Assembly (NCBI RefSeq): GCF_014884385.1
Contig: NZ_WKFH01000003.1
Span: 2,698,001-2,762,000, forward strand
Source: Phycobacter azelaicus
Lineage (GTDB): Bacteria > Pseudomonadota > Alphaproteobacteria > Rhodobacterales > Rhodobacteraceae
Reading direction: 5' to 3'
DNA length: 64,000 nt
Positions 16,591 through 25,275 of the stretch are shown piece by piece (position 1 is the first letter of the stretch; every line of letters starts with the position of its first letter). The position numbers were made by a program, and so were the translations under genes. Below the pieces are notes generated by a model. It was not told the DNA's origin. It was given only the letters and a program-made list of their open reading frames with translations, and made no database searches.

Positions 16591-17814
16591 GTGGACTATA
16601 CCGCGAAACTCGACGCAGCGATCGAACGCCTTCATGAAGAGGGCCGCTACCGCACCTTCATTGATATTGAGCGTAAAAATGGTCAGTTTCCCCATGCGGT
16701 TTGGACTCGTCCCGATGGGGAGCAGCAGGACATCACTGTGTGGTGCGGCAACGACTACCTGGGGATGGGGCAGCATCCGGTTGTTCTGAGTGCCATGCAT
16801 GAAGCGATTGAAGCCACCGGCGCAGGCTCTGGCGGCACCCGCAATATCTCTGGCACCACTGTCTATCACAAGCGCCTGGAGGCGGAGCTGGCGGATCTGC
16901 ATGGCAAGGAAGCGGCCCTGCTGTTCACATCGGCCTATATCGCAAATGATGCGACACTTTCGACGCTGCCCAAACTGTTCCCAGGACTCATCATCTATTC
17001 CGACGCCTTGAACCACGCTTCCATGATCGAGGGCGTGCGCCGCAATGGCGGTGCCAAGCGCGTGTTCCGCCATAACGATGTCTCCCACCTGCGCGAACTG
17101 CTTGAAGCAGACGATCCCGACGCGCCCAAGCTGATCGCGTTTGAATCGGTTTACTCGATGGATGGCGATTTTGGTCCGATCGAGGAAATCTGCGATCTGG
17201 CCGATGAATTTGGCGCGCTGACCTATATCGACGAAGTACACGCCGTCGGCATGTACGGCCCACGCGGCGGCGGTGTGACCGAGCGCGACAACCTTGCCCA
17301 TAGGATCGACATCATCAACGGAACCCTGGCGAAGGCCTATGGTGTGATGGGCGGCTATATTGCAGCGTCCGAAAAGATGTGCGATGCGATCCGCTCCTAC
17401 GCGCCGGGTTTCATATTTACCACCTCGCTGGCACCTGCTGTCGCAGCAGGCGCGGCTGCTTCGGTTGCCTATCTGAAAACGGCGCCGGAACTGCGTGAGA
17501 AACATCAGGAACAGGCCAAAATCCTGAAACTGCGTCTCAAGGGGCTCGGCCTGCCGATCATCGACCACGGCAGCCACATTGTGCCCGTGATTGTCGGCGA
17601 TCCGGTTCACACCAAGAAGTTGAGCGACATGCTTTTGTCCGAGTTCGGAATCTACGTCCAGCCGATCAACTTCCCCACGGTTCCGCGTGGGACCGAACGC
17701 TTGCGTTTCACCCCGTCACCGGTGCATGGCCCCAAGGAAATCGACGGTTTGGTGCAGGCAATGGACAATCTTTGGTCCCATTGTGCGCTAAATCGTGCCG
17801 AATTGGCAGGTTAG
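16591..17814 (+). CDS. hemA: 5-aminolevulinate synthase
   Basis: A 407-residue PLP enzyme condensing glycine and succinyl-CoA to 5-aminolevulinate, the first step of heme and tetrapyrrole synthesis by the C4 route typical of alphaproteobacteria. Motifs: [26 protein letters not shown], the [10 protein letters not shown] and [10 protein letters not shown] segments, and the PLP lysine in [11 protein letters not shown] chose the GTG at 16591 because GGAG at 16581-16584 lies 6 nt before it and the protein then begins VDYTAKLD, matching Rhodobacter HemA. The ATG at 16579 overlaps the ribosome-binding site. An FNR-like box upstream suggests oxygen control. Confidence 0.97.
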   Translation: MDYTAKLDAAIERLHEEGRYRTFIDIERKNGQFPHAVWTRPDGEQQDITVWCGNDYLGMGQHPVVLSAMHEAIEATGAGSGGTRNISGTTVYHKRLEAELADLHGKEAALLFTSAYIANDATLSTLPKLFPGLIIYSDALNHASMIEGVRRNGGAKRVFRHNDVSHLRELLEADDPDAPKLIAFESVYSMDGDFGPIEEICDLADEFGALTYIDEVHAVGMYGPRGGGVTERDNLAHRIDIINGTLAKAYGVMGGYIAASEKMCDAIRSYAPGFIFTTSLAPAVAAGAAASVAYLKTAPELREKHQEQAKILKLRLKGLGLPIIDHGSHIVPVIVGDPVHTKKLSDMLLSEFGIYVQPINFPTVPRGTERLRFTPSPVHGPKEIDGLVQAMDNLWSHCALNRAELAG

Positions 17815-17942
17815 CGCACAGATCTGTGTTCAAAACTGTTGATTGTGTTATCGTTTCATCAACGAATTCGTCTGTGTGAGTCGTTCGGGTGATTCTGCAG
17901 GCGTAAAATTCGGCCACGGCAGGTACAGATGGGACAGCAGTA

Positions 17943-19151
17943 ATGATCGGGCGCCTCACTCAGCGCAAATCGAAGGAGCAGGCTCAGCCCTCCACTCCAA
18001 AGGGATTTGACGATTTCGAGCTTCGGCTCGGCGACATGATGCGGGGAGAGAGGGCGACGATGGGCAAGTCGCTCTTGGACGTCCAGCGCGAGTTGCGCAT
18101 CAAGGCCTCCTATATCGCTGCCATCGAAAACTCTGATCCGACCGTTTTTGATACGCCCGGTTTCATCGCCGGCTATGTGCGCTCTTATGCGCGCTACTTA
18201 GGCATGGACCCGGAAGAAGCCTTTGACACTTTCTGCGAGGAAAGCGGGTTTTCCGTAGCCCACGGGATGTCGGCCGAAGCTTCGGGGCGAAAGACGGCGC
18301 CAAGTCAGAAACCTCAAAAAGCGGCTGGTGGGTTTGGGAACGATCCGTTTTCGTCGCCGAACACGCCCTTTGCGCCGACCTCGGCAAGCGTCCTGAGCCA
18401 TGTGGAGCCTCGCGCGATCGGGTCGTTGATGGTGCTTGTCGCGTTGATTTCCGGCATCGGATATGGCGGATGGAGCATCCTGAAAGAGGTGCAGCAGGTT
18501 CAATTTGCCCCCGTCGATCAGACGCCATTGGTGCTCGCGGATGTTGACTCGCTTGAGGGCGCGCGCTTGAACGCAGCAGAGTCGGAAAGCGACCCCGCGA
18601 TTGCAGCCCTGGACCGTCTCTATCGACCTCAGGCGCTTGATGTGCCGATCCTGGCCGCGCGCGATGCACCGATCGCAACGCTTGATCCGCGCACCTACGG
18701 AAATTTTGTCGAACCAGAGCTGCCCTCTGTGCAATTCGCAGAAGCGAGTTTGCCCGCAGACAGTGCAGGCCAGCAACTGACGGTGCCGCAGGTGGTGGAA
18801 GAGGCCACCCCACGCGCGGCCATCCTTGCGGTGCGCCCCGCTTGGGTGGAGGTGACTGCAGCTGACGGGAGCGTGATCTTCGAGGGGATCATGGAGCCGG
18901 GTGATCGTTTCGATATCCCGCTAACCGAGGTTCCACCGCGCCTGAAGACTGGCGAGAGCAGCGGCATCTACTTTGCTGTTAACGGTCAGCATTTTGGCCC
19001 GGTAGGGCAACGCGGTAGCGTTACACGGAATATAGATCTTGGTCCTGATGCCATTTCCGAGCGCTTTGCGGTGGCGGATCTGCAAGACGAGAACAACCAG
19101 GCGTTGGCCTCAGTCGTTGCGCAGCTTCGCCTTCAAGCAGATCAGGAGTAG
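17943..19151 (+). CDS. rodZ: RodZ-like helix-turn-helix membrane protein
   Basis: A 402-residue protein with the RodZ layout. A cytoplasmic helix-turn-helix of the HTH_25 type (residues ~25-95, LGDMMRGERATMGKSLLDVQ) is followed by a polar linker, one transmembrane segment (~158-180), and a long periplasmic part ending in a DUF4115-type beta domain (~295-375). RodZ links MreB to the elongation machinery. As in E. coli, it lies directly upstream of ispG, which supports the call. The periplasmic region is poorly conserved. A role in cell shape is inference from the family. Confidence 0.85.
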   Translation: MIGRLTQRKSKEQAQPSTPKGFDDFELRLGDMMRGERATMGKSLLDVQRELRIKASYIAAIENSDPTVFDTPGFIAGYVRSYARYLGMDPEEAFDTFCEESGFSVAHGMSAEASGRKTAPSQKPQKAAGGFGNDPFSSPNTPFAPTSASVLSHVEPRAIGSLMVLVALISGIGYGGWSILKEVQQVQFAPVDQTPLVLADVDSLEGARLNAAESESDPAIAALDRLYRPQALDVPILAARDAPIATLDPRTYGNFVEPELPSVQFAEASLPADSAGQQLTVPQVVEEATPRAAILAVRPAWVEVTAADGSVIFEGIMEPGDRFDIPLTEVPPRLKTGESSGIYFAVNGQHFGPVGQRGSVTRNIDLGPDAISERFAVADLQDENNQALASVVAQLRLQADQE

Positions 19152-19298
19152 GCGGGCGCTTCCCAGGCGTTTTCGGTTCCTAGGGGAAACTGCCATGGAT
19201 CGCTGGTATTTTTAGGCTATCTATCTCGCGGCGAGCATTGAAGCTCGTAGTTTCAGACCGTATCTAACGGGCGAGCAAGACCACACGGGACGGAGCCT

Positions 19299-20417
19299 AT
19301 GTCGCTAAATCACATCAGACCCTGGCGCCACATTGAGCGCCGCAAAAGCCGCCAGATCCACGTGGGCAATGTCCCTGTCGGTGGCGATGCTCCGATTGCT
19401 GTGCAGACCATGACAAATACGCCCACGACGGATATTGCAGCGACTGTCGCTCAGGTGCAGGCTGCTGCAGAAGCCGGGGCGGACATCGTGCGCGTCTCGG
19501 TCCCGGATGAGGCGTCCGCAAAGGCTCTGAAAGAGATCGTCCGCGAAAGCCCTGTACCGATCGTGGCGGATATTCATTTCCACTACAAACGCGGGATCGA
19601 AGCCGCCGAAGCGGGCGCGGCTTGCCTGCGGATCAATCCAGGCAATATCGGCGACGAAAAGCGCGTGGCCGAAGTGATCGCCGCCGCACGCGATCACGAC
19701 TGCTCGATCCGTATCGGGGTCAACGCGGGGTCGCTGGAAAAACACCTGCTTGAAAAATATGGCGAGCCGTGCCCCGAGGCGATGGTCGAAAGCGGTCTGG
19801 ATCACATCCGCATCCTGCAGGACCACGATTTTCATGAGTTCAAGATTTCGGTGAAGGCTTCTGATGTCTTCATGTCGGCGGCGGCCTATCAGCAGCTGGC
19901 CGATGCCACCGATGCCCCGATCCACCTTGGCATTACCGAGGCAGGTGGGTTGACCTCCGGGACCATCAAATCAGCTATTGGCTTGGGCCAACTTTTGTGG
20001 ATGGGAATCGGCGACACGCTGCGTGTCAGCCTGTCTGCGGATCCGGTCGAAGAGGTAAAAGTCGGCTTTGAAATCCTGAAATCGCTGGGGCTGCGCCACC
20101 GCGGCGTCAATATCATCTCTTGTCCGTCCTGCGCCCGTCAGGGGTTTGACGTGATCAAGACGGTTGAAACACTCGAAGAGCGGTTGGCCCATATCCATAC
20201 GCCCATGAGCCTGTCGATCATCGGCTGTGTCGTAAACGGGCCGGGAGAGGCGTTGATGACCGATGTCGGCTTTACCGGCGGCGGGGCTGGCTCTGGCATG
20301 GTCTATCTCGCGGGGAAGGCCAGCCACAAGATGAACAACGAGCAGATGGTCGATCACATCGTCGAAGAGGTCGAGAAAAAGGCTGCGGAGATCGAAGCTG
20401 CGGCAGCGGCCGAGTAA
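19299..20417 (+). CDS. ispG: 4-hydroxy-3-methylbut-2-enyl diphosphate synthase
   Basis: A 372-residue iron-sulfur enzyme of the MEP isoprenoid pathway, converting MEcPP to HMBPP. It begins with a TIM-barrel domain ([20 protein letters not shown]) and ends with the [4Fe-4S]-binding domain: two cysteines in [10 protein letters not shown] and a third in [10 protein letters not shown], which also carries the catalytic glutamate. Length is normal. It follows rodZ by 147 bp; the same order occurs in E. coli, and the two may be co-transcribed. It ends in a hairpin terminator shared with the convergent dsbA-like gene. Confidence 0.97.
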   Translation: MSLNHIRPWRHIERRKSRQIHVGNVPVGGDAPIAVQTMTNTPTTDIAATVAQVQAAAEAGADIVRVSVPDEASAKALKEIVRESPVPIVADIHFHYKRGIEAAEAGAACLRINPGNIGDEKRVAEVIAAARDHDCSIRIGVNAGSLEKHLLEKYGEPCPEAMVESGLDHIRILQDHDFHEFKISVKASDVFMSAAAYQQLADATDAPIHLGITEAGGLTSGTIKSAIGLGQLLWMGIGDTLRVSLSADPVEEVKVGFEILKSLGLRHRGVNIISCPSCARQGFDVIKTVETLEERLAHIHTPMSLSIIGCVVNGPGEALMTDVGFTGGGAGSGMVYLAGKASHKMNNEQMVDHIVEEVEKKAAEIEAAAAAE

Positions 20418-20487
20418 GTAGATACCTCTGCCTCGCTATGGGCTTCAAGCTGGCGAGAACACCACCGAGAACAAAAGATGAGAACAC

Positions 20488-20514
20488 AAAAGGGGCGCCA
20501 CAGGCACCCCTTTT
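20488..20514. terminator. Bidirectional terminator between ispG and dsbA-like gene
   Basis: AAAAGGGG at 20488-20495 pairs with CCCCTTTT at 20507-20514, with an inner GCC/GGC pair and a single mismatch. The A-run and T-run make it functional on both strands, suited to two convergent genes. Confidence 0.8.
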
Positions 20515-20544
20515 CCATTTTAGGCATCATCAGTCTTTGAGCGA

Positions 20545-21309
20545 TCAGCTGCGGTTCTTTCGGACCTCTTTTACGACGATCTCCATCTGGTCCTTGGGCA
20601 GGTAGCCGCGCAGCAGTTCGCCGCCCAGAACGAATGTCGGGGTGCCCGAAATCGAAAGCTGCTGGGCCAGAGCGCGAGTTTGGCGCAGCTCTTGCGTGAC
20701 CTCTTCGCTGTCCATGCGGGCCAGGATGGCATCGGCGTCCAGCCCAAGACCATCGGCCAGTCGGCGCAGCGCCACTTCGCCGGGCTCTCCGGTCATTGTC
20801 ATCAGGGCTTCATGGACGGATTTATAGGCATCGTCACCCGCGATCTGCTTGGTTGCTACCGCGAAGCGCGACGACAGCACAGAGGCTTCGCCCAGGATCG
20901 GGAATTCCTTGACCACCCAGCGGATATTACCATCTTCGGCCAATAGCTCGGCCACCTCTGGGGCGGCCTTGCGGCAGTAACCGCAGCGGTAGTCCATGAA
21001 TTCGACCAAAGTGATGTCGCCTTCCGGGTTGCCGCCGACCCAGGAATAGCCATCGTTTTCTATCTCGGCGATGTTCGCCGCCACCAAGGCCTCGTCCCGC
21101 GCCGCCTCATCGGCTGCCTGCCGTTGCTCAAGCAGGTTGACCGCCTCAAGGATAACTTCGGGATTTTCCAGGAGGTAGGCGCGCACCTCTTCGCCAAAGG
21201 CTGCACGCTCGGCCGGTGTCATTTCCTTGAGATCCAGCGCCTGCGCCGCGCTGCTCAACAGTCCAAAAGCCAGGGCAGCAGAGGCTGCCGCTTGTGAAAG
21301 ACGGATCAT
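20545..21309 (-). CDS. DsbA-family thiol-disulfide oxidoreductase
   Basis: A 254-residue periplasmic protein. An N-terminal signal peptide (LSQAAASAALAFGLLSSAAQA) is followed by a helical stretch and a thioredoxin-fold DsbA domain with the active site CGYC in FMDYRCGYCRKA. The cis-proline loop appears as SGTPTFVLGG. It resembles the DsbA/ScsC/BcfH-type proteins with an N-terminal extension, which can act as disulfide isomerases. The ATG at 21309 overlaps the stop of the upstream M48 protease gene (ATGA), so the two are one operon; together they fit outer-membrane and periplasmic protein quality control. Confidence 0.9.
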   Translation of the reverse strand: MIRLSQAAASAALAFGLLSSAAQALDLKEMTPAERAAFGEEVRAYLLENPEVILEAVNLLEQRQAADEAARDEALVAANIAEIENDGYSWVGGNPEGDITLVEFMDYRCGYCRKAAPEVAELLAEDGNIRWVVKEFPILGEASVLSSRFAVATKQIAGDDAYKSVHEALMTMTGEPGEVALRRLADGLGLDADAILARMDSEEVTQELRQTRALAQQLSISGTPTFVLGGELLRGYLPKDQMEIVVKEVRKNRS

Positions 21310-22661
21310 CTTCGTTTCCTTTTCTGTGATCTTTCGTAAGCCACCAGCACATCCTGCGCCCGCCGCCATCCGGGCGATCCAGTGGGCAAGAGCGCGGTGG
21401 CGCGTTTTGCGTGAAGACCGGCATCGTCGAGACGCCCCTGAAGGGCATAACGCTCGGCTGTCACCAGGGCAGCGAGGCCGGTCTGTTTCGTCTGCGCATA
21501 GGCCTGGGCCATGTCTCGCAGAAGGAATGAATTGCGAAAGTCGATCCCGCGGGATGTCTCAAGCGTCTTTATCGCGGCTTTAGGTTGACCCGCTGCCAAT
21601 TGGGCCCGGCCATAGCTGGCCAGGATCAGCGGATCGCGGGGGGCCAGAGTTACGGCTTTCTTGTAGGCGCCTAGGGCTGCGGTCCATTCGCGGTTCTCCA
21701 TCAGGAACTGTCCTTTCAGTTCCATGTAGTAAGCGTCACCAGGGCGCAGGGAAATAGCGCCGTCGATGGCCGCAAGGGCCTTTTGGCGGTTCTTCAGGCG
21801 GTGATAGGCGATGGCCTCGCGCATCAGACGGATGTCCTTATGCACTTCCTCGCCTGCGCGCCGCAGGGTCCATTTCGGTGCGCGGATGAAGCCCGACAGC
21901 TTGCCACGCAGGCGGGCAAACCAATAGTCAGCCTCAGGGTTCGGAGACGAATTGTCGCCATGGCTTGCAACATAGGCCTGTGCCGCGCGGATGCGGTCGC
22001 GGCTCAGTGGATGAGATCGCATGTAAGGGTCCTGATGGCGCGCGCTCAAGACTTCCTGACCGGCAAAGGTCTGGTGCAGATCGACCAGCCCTTTGGGTGA
22101 AATCCCGGCGCGGCTGAGATATCCGGCCGCTGATCTGTCGGCAGAGGATTCCTCTGCGCGTGTGTGGGACAGAAAGCCGCGCAAGGCAGAACTTTGGGTG
22201 CCTATCGCGATGCCGGATGCTGCCTCACCGCCTGCACCAGCGGCGGCTGCCAAGGCAGCCAGAGCGAGGCCAAGGCCCGCAGCGCTGCCCGCCGAGCGCA
22301 TGTTCTGCATGCGCCGCGCGATATGGCCGTTGGCAATATGGGCCGCTTCATGGGCGATGACCGCCTGCAGCATTTCGGGATTGTGTGATTTCAGGATCAA
22401 ACCGTAATGTATGAATATCGTTCGACTATCCAGAACGAACGCATTGTAGCTAGACTCATTGACCACAAGGGTTTTCATCCGTTTTGCATTGAGACCCGCT
22501 GCCTGAAGAATAGGCGCCGCCAAACGGTTCAGGGCGTACTCCACGTCGGCATCACGCAGCAGGCCGATGGAGGCGGCCTGCAATGTGGTCGCGGCATAGG
22601 TCAGCAGGCAAAAAGCCAGAGCCGGGATTGACGCCAGACGAGAGAAACGGTCAAAAGTCAT
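21306..22661 (-). CDS. M48 metalloprotease with TPR repeats (BepA-like)
   Basis: A 451-residue periplasmic protease. After a signal sequence (IPALAFCLLTYAATTLQA) comes the M48 domain with the zinc site AHEAAH near residue 125. The C-terminal half (residues ~290-440) has tetratricopeptide-like helices such as KALAAIDGAISLRPGDAYY. This layout is that of BepA/YfgC, which assists or degrades outer-membrane proteins. The ATG at 22661 leaves only 22 bp to the divergent aminotransferase start; nearby ATGs at 22682 and 22685 would overlap it. Translationally coupled to the downstream DsbA-like gene. Confidence 0.88.
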   Translation of the reverse strand: MTFDRFSRLASIPALAFCLLTYAATTLQAASIGLLRDADVEYALNRLAAPILQAAGLNAKRMKTLVVNESSYNAFVLDSRTIFIHYGLILKSHNPEMLQAVIAHEAAHIANGHIARRMQNMRSAGSAAGLGLALAALAAAAGAGGEAASGIAIGTQSSALRGFLSHTRAEESSADRSAAGYLSRAGISPKGLVDLHQTFAGQEVLSARHQDPYMRSHPLSRDRIRAAQAYVASHGDNSSPNPEADYWFARLRGKLSGFIRAPKWTLRRAGEEVHKDIRLMREAIAYHRLKNRQKALAAIDGAISLRPGDAYYMELKGQFLMENREWTAALGAYKKAVTLAPRDPLILASYGRAQLAAGQPKAAIKTLETSRGIDFRNSFLLRDMAQAYAQTKQTGLAALVTAERYALQGRLDDAGLHAKRATALLPTGSPGWRRAQDVLVAYERSQKRKRR

Positions 22662-22683
22662 GCGCGCACCATGGGAGAACATC

Positions 22684-23826
22684 ATGCGAAACTCAAGCCG
22701 GTCTGCGGTGGATCCCTTCATTGTGATGGATGTGATGGAGGCGGCCCGAAGGGCCGAAGAGGCCGGACGTCATATCATCCATATGGAAGTTGGCCAGCCG
22801 TCCACAGGGGCACCCAAGGCGGCGCAGGCTGCACTGGTGCAGGCGCTCGAAAAGGATGCGCTTGGCTATACGGTGGCCCTCGGTATTCCGGCCCTGCGCG
22901 CGCGCATCGCGCGTATGTATCGTGAGTGGTACGATGTGGATCTGGACCCAAGCCGTGTGGTGGTAACCTCCGGGTCCTCGGGAGCGTTCTTGCTCGCCTT
23001 TACCGCGCTGTTTGACAGCGGGGACCGTGTGGGGATTGGCGCGCCGGGCTATCCCTCCTATCGGCAGATCCTGCACGCACTGGGCCTGACGCCCGTGGAT
23101 ATCGAAACCGCGTCAGAGCATCGCTTGCAGCCGGTGCCGACTGATCTGGCGGGTCTTGACCTTGCAGGGCTCATGGTCGCCTCACCGGCAAACCCCACAG
23201 GCACCATGCTGGATCGTGGTGCCATGGGCGCATTGATCGAGGCAACCAATGACATCGGTGCCGCGTTTATCTCGGACGAGATCTATCACGGCATCGAATA
23301 TGAGGCCAAGGCCGTCACGGCGCTTGAGCTGACGGATCAGGCTTATGTAATCAATTCCTTTTCCAAGTATTTCTCGATGACAGGATGGCGTGTCGGCTGG
23401 ATGGTCGTGCCCGAGGACCACGTGCGCGTGGTGGAACGTCTGGCGCAGAACATGTTCATCTGCGCACCCCACGCAAGCCAAGTCGCGGCGCTGGCTGCGA
23501 TGGATTGCGAAGAGGAATTGCAGGCCAATCTTGCTGTTTATGCGCAAAATCGCCAGTTGATGCTCGATGGTTTGCCCAAGGCCGGGTTCAGCAAGATCGC
23601 GCCCCCCGATGGCGCCTTTTATGTTTATGCGGATGTGTCGGATCTGACGCAGGACAGCCGTGCCTTCGCCGCAGAGATCCTTGAAAAAGCCGGGGTTGCG
23701 GTGACGCCCGGGCTTGATTTCGACCCGGTGCGCGGCGCGACCACCCTGCGGTTTTCGTATGCACGGTCCACTGCCGATATCGAAGAAGGGCTTTTGCGTC
23801 TGCGCCGTTTCATGGAAAACCGCTAA
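22684..23826 (+). CDS. Class I/II PLP aminotransferase
   Basis: A 380-residue fold-type I aminotransferase. Visible motifs are the substrate loop MEVGQPSTGAP, the cofactor-binding SGSSGAF, the SPANPTGT and SDEIYHGIEY segments, and the PLP lysine in INSFSKYFSMTGWRVGW. Relatives are aspartate/alanine-type enzymes, and the exact amino donor is not evident. The start at 22684 has GGGAGAAC immediately upstream. It ends 28 bp before the likely amidase start, so it probably shares a transcript with amiC. Its 5' end faces the M48 gene 22 bp away, so the two promoters must lie inside the opposite genes' coding sequence. Confidence 0.9.
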   Translation: MRNSSRSAVDPFIVMDVMEAARRAEEAGRHIIHMEVGQPSTGAPKAAQAALVQALEKDALGYTVALGIPALRARIARMYREWYDVDLDPSRVVVTSGSSGAFLLAFTALFDSGDRVGIGAPGYPSYRQILHALGLTPVDIETASEHRLQPVPTDLAGLDLAGLMVASPANPTGTMLDRGAMGALIEATNDIGAAFISDEIYHGIEYEAKAVTALELTDQAYVINSFSKYFSMTGWRVGWMVVPEDHVRVVERLAQNMFICAPHASQVAALAAMDCEEELQANLAVYAQNRQLMLDGLPKAGFSKIAPPDGAFYVYADVSDLTQDSRAFAAEILEKAGVAVTPGLDFDPVRGATTLRFSYARSTADIEEGLLRLRRFMENR

Positions 23827-23854
23827 TATGGCGGTGAAATGGGACGAGGTTCGG

Positions 23855-25087
23855 ATGTTTGGCAGGTTTCTGGCGTTCTGCGCGACACTCCTATTTAGTA
23901 GCTGGTTCGCTGGTGCGGTGGTGGCGCAGGGGTTTTCTGCACTGGCGCGTATTGATGCGGCAAACAGCCAGATCCGCGATGCGGGGCAGGGGGCCGAGAT
24001 CGAGCTGCATCTGAGTCAGGGCGTGCCCTATCGTATCTTCACACTGGACGGGCCGCCGCGCCTCGTTCTGGATTTTCAGGAGGTGGATTGGACCGGGCTG
24101 CGGCCTGAGACCCTGTTGCGCGGTGACAACTTGCGTGATGTTCAGTTCGGCACCTATGTGCCCGGCTGGTCTCGGATGGTGGTTGACCTGGGGGCGCCGA
24201 TGCAGGTCAGCGCTGCTGCGATGGAAGTCGATCCTGTCACCTCCGGCGCGGTCCTGAACGTTGGGTTGGAAAAAACCGATGCAGAGGGTTTCGCGGCCGC
24301 GACCGGCGCTCCACAGGACAGTCGGTGGGACTTGCCCACGCCCGAGCCGCTTCAGCCGCCGGTTCCGAAGGATGAAAATGCGCCGCTCTTGGTGGTGCTG
24401 GATCCGGGTCACGGCGGTATAGATCCCGGAGCTCAGGTCGAGGGCGGCGTGGATGAGAAAACGCTGATGCTGGATTTTGCCTTTGAACTTGGTGAAATGC
24501 TGGTTCGATCCGGGCAGTTTTCGGTACAGTTGACGCGCGACGGTGACTATTTCGTCTCTTTGGAGCGGCGCATCGCCTTGGCGCATCAGGCCGGGGCCGA
24601 TCTGTTCATTTCGCTGCATGCGGATTCCCTGTCCGAAGGCGGTGCTCATGGCTCCACGGTCTACACCTTGTCCAAGGAAGCATCGGATGCGGCCTCTGCC
24701 AAACTGGCCGAACGCCACGACCGCGCTGACCTGTTGTCGGGGACGGATCTGACCGCCACGGACGATCTGGTAACGGATGTGTTGCTGGATCTGGCCCGCC
24801 AGGAAACCCAGCCCCGCAGCGAGGCCTTGGCGCAGGCCATCGTGGAGGGGCTGGCAGAACAGGGCGGCCCGCTAAACCGTCGCCCACTACGTGCTGCGGG
24901 TTTCTCAGTACTGAAATCGGCGGACATCCCGTCGGTGCTTGTGGAAATCGGGTTTCTGTCCAGTGCGCGCGATCTTGAAAACCTGATGAACCCTGAGTGG
25001 CGCACCAAAGCGGCCCGAGGCATTCTATCTGGGTTGATCGAATGGCGGATCCGGGACGAGGCGCAAAAGCCTCTGGTCAGGCAATAA
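23855..25087 (+). CDS. amiC: N-acetylmuramoyl-L-alanine amidase
   Basis: A 410-residue peptidoglycan amidase cutting the bond between MurNAc and L-Ala during cell separation. It has a signal peptide (FGRFLAFCATLLFSSWFAGA), an AMIN domain at ~25-125 for septal targeting, and an Amidase_3 domain from ~175 with zinc ligands in LDPGHGGIDPG, VDEKTL and SLHADS, and catalytic glutamate in VEIGFLSS. The ATG at 23855 with GAGG upstream is preferred; an in-frame ATG at 23828 directly after the aminotransferase stop is also possible. PBP1A lies downstream, forming a cell-wall cluster. Confidence 0.92.
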   Translation: MFGRFLAFCATLLFSSWFAGAVVAQGFSALARIDAANSQIRDAGQGAEIELHLSQGVPYRIFTLDGPPRLVLDFQEVDWTGLRPETLLRGDNLRDVQFGTYVPGWSRMVVDLGAPMQVSAAAMEVDPVTSGAVLNVGLEKTDAEGFAAATGAPQDSRWDLPTPEPLQPPVPKDENAPLLVVLDPGHGGIDPGAQVEGGVDEKTLMLDFAFELGEMLVRSGQFSVQLTRDGDYFVSLERRIALAHQAGADLFISLHADSLSEGGAHGSTVYTLSKEASDAASAKLAERHDRADLLSGTDLTATDDLVTDVLLDLARQETQPRSEALAQAIVEGLAEQGGPLNRRPLRAAGFSVLKSADIPSVLVEIGFLSSARDLENLMNPEWRTKAARGILSGLIEWRIRDEAQKPLVRQ

Positions 25088-25217
25088 GCGGTTATTGCCA
25101 ATCCGGTTCAGCCATGACCTGCCGATTACGGCAACCTTCAGCGTCGGGCCTGTTGCTTGGTTGGGGAATCCTTTATGATTACTGAGGGCCGGTGGCATAT
25201 AACCGCCGCTCCCCGTT

Positions 25218-25246
25218 TTGACCCCGGCGACGTGGCCCCCTATATA
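25218..25246 (+). promoter_or_regulatory. Sigma-70-like promoter of mrcA
   Basis: TTGACC at 25218-25223 and TATATA at 25241-25246 are separated by exactly 17 bp. The predicted start of transcription would be near 25253, about 23 nt before the GTG start of mrcA. A good match to the housekeeping consensus. Confidence 0.7.
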
Positions 25247-25275
25247 GGCGGAACCGCGCAAATGAGGCTCTATCC

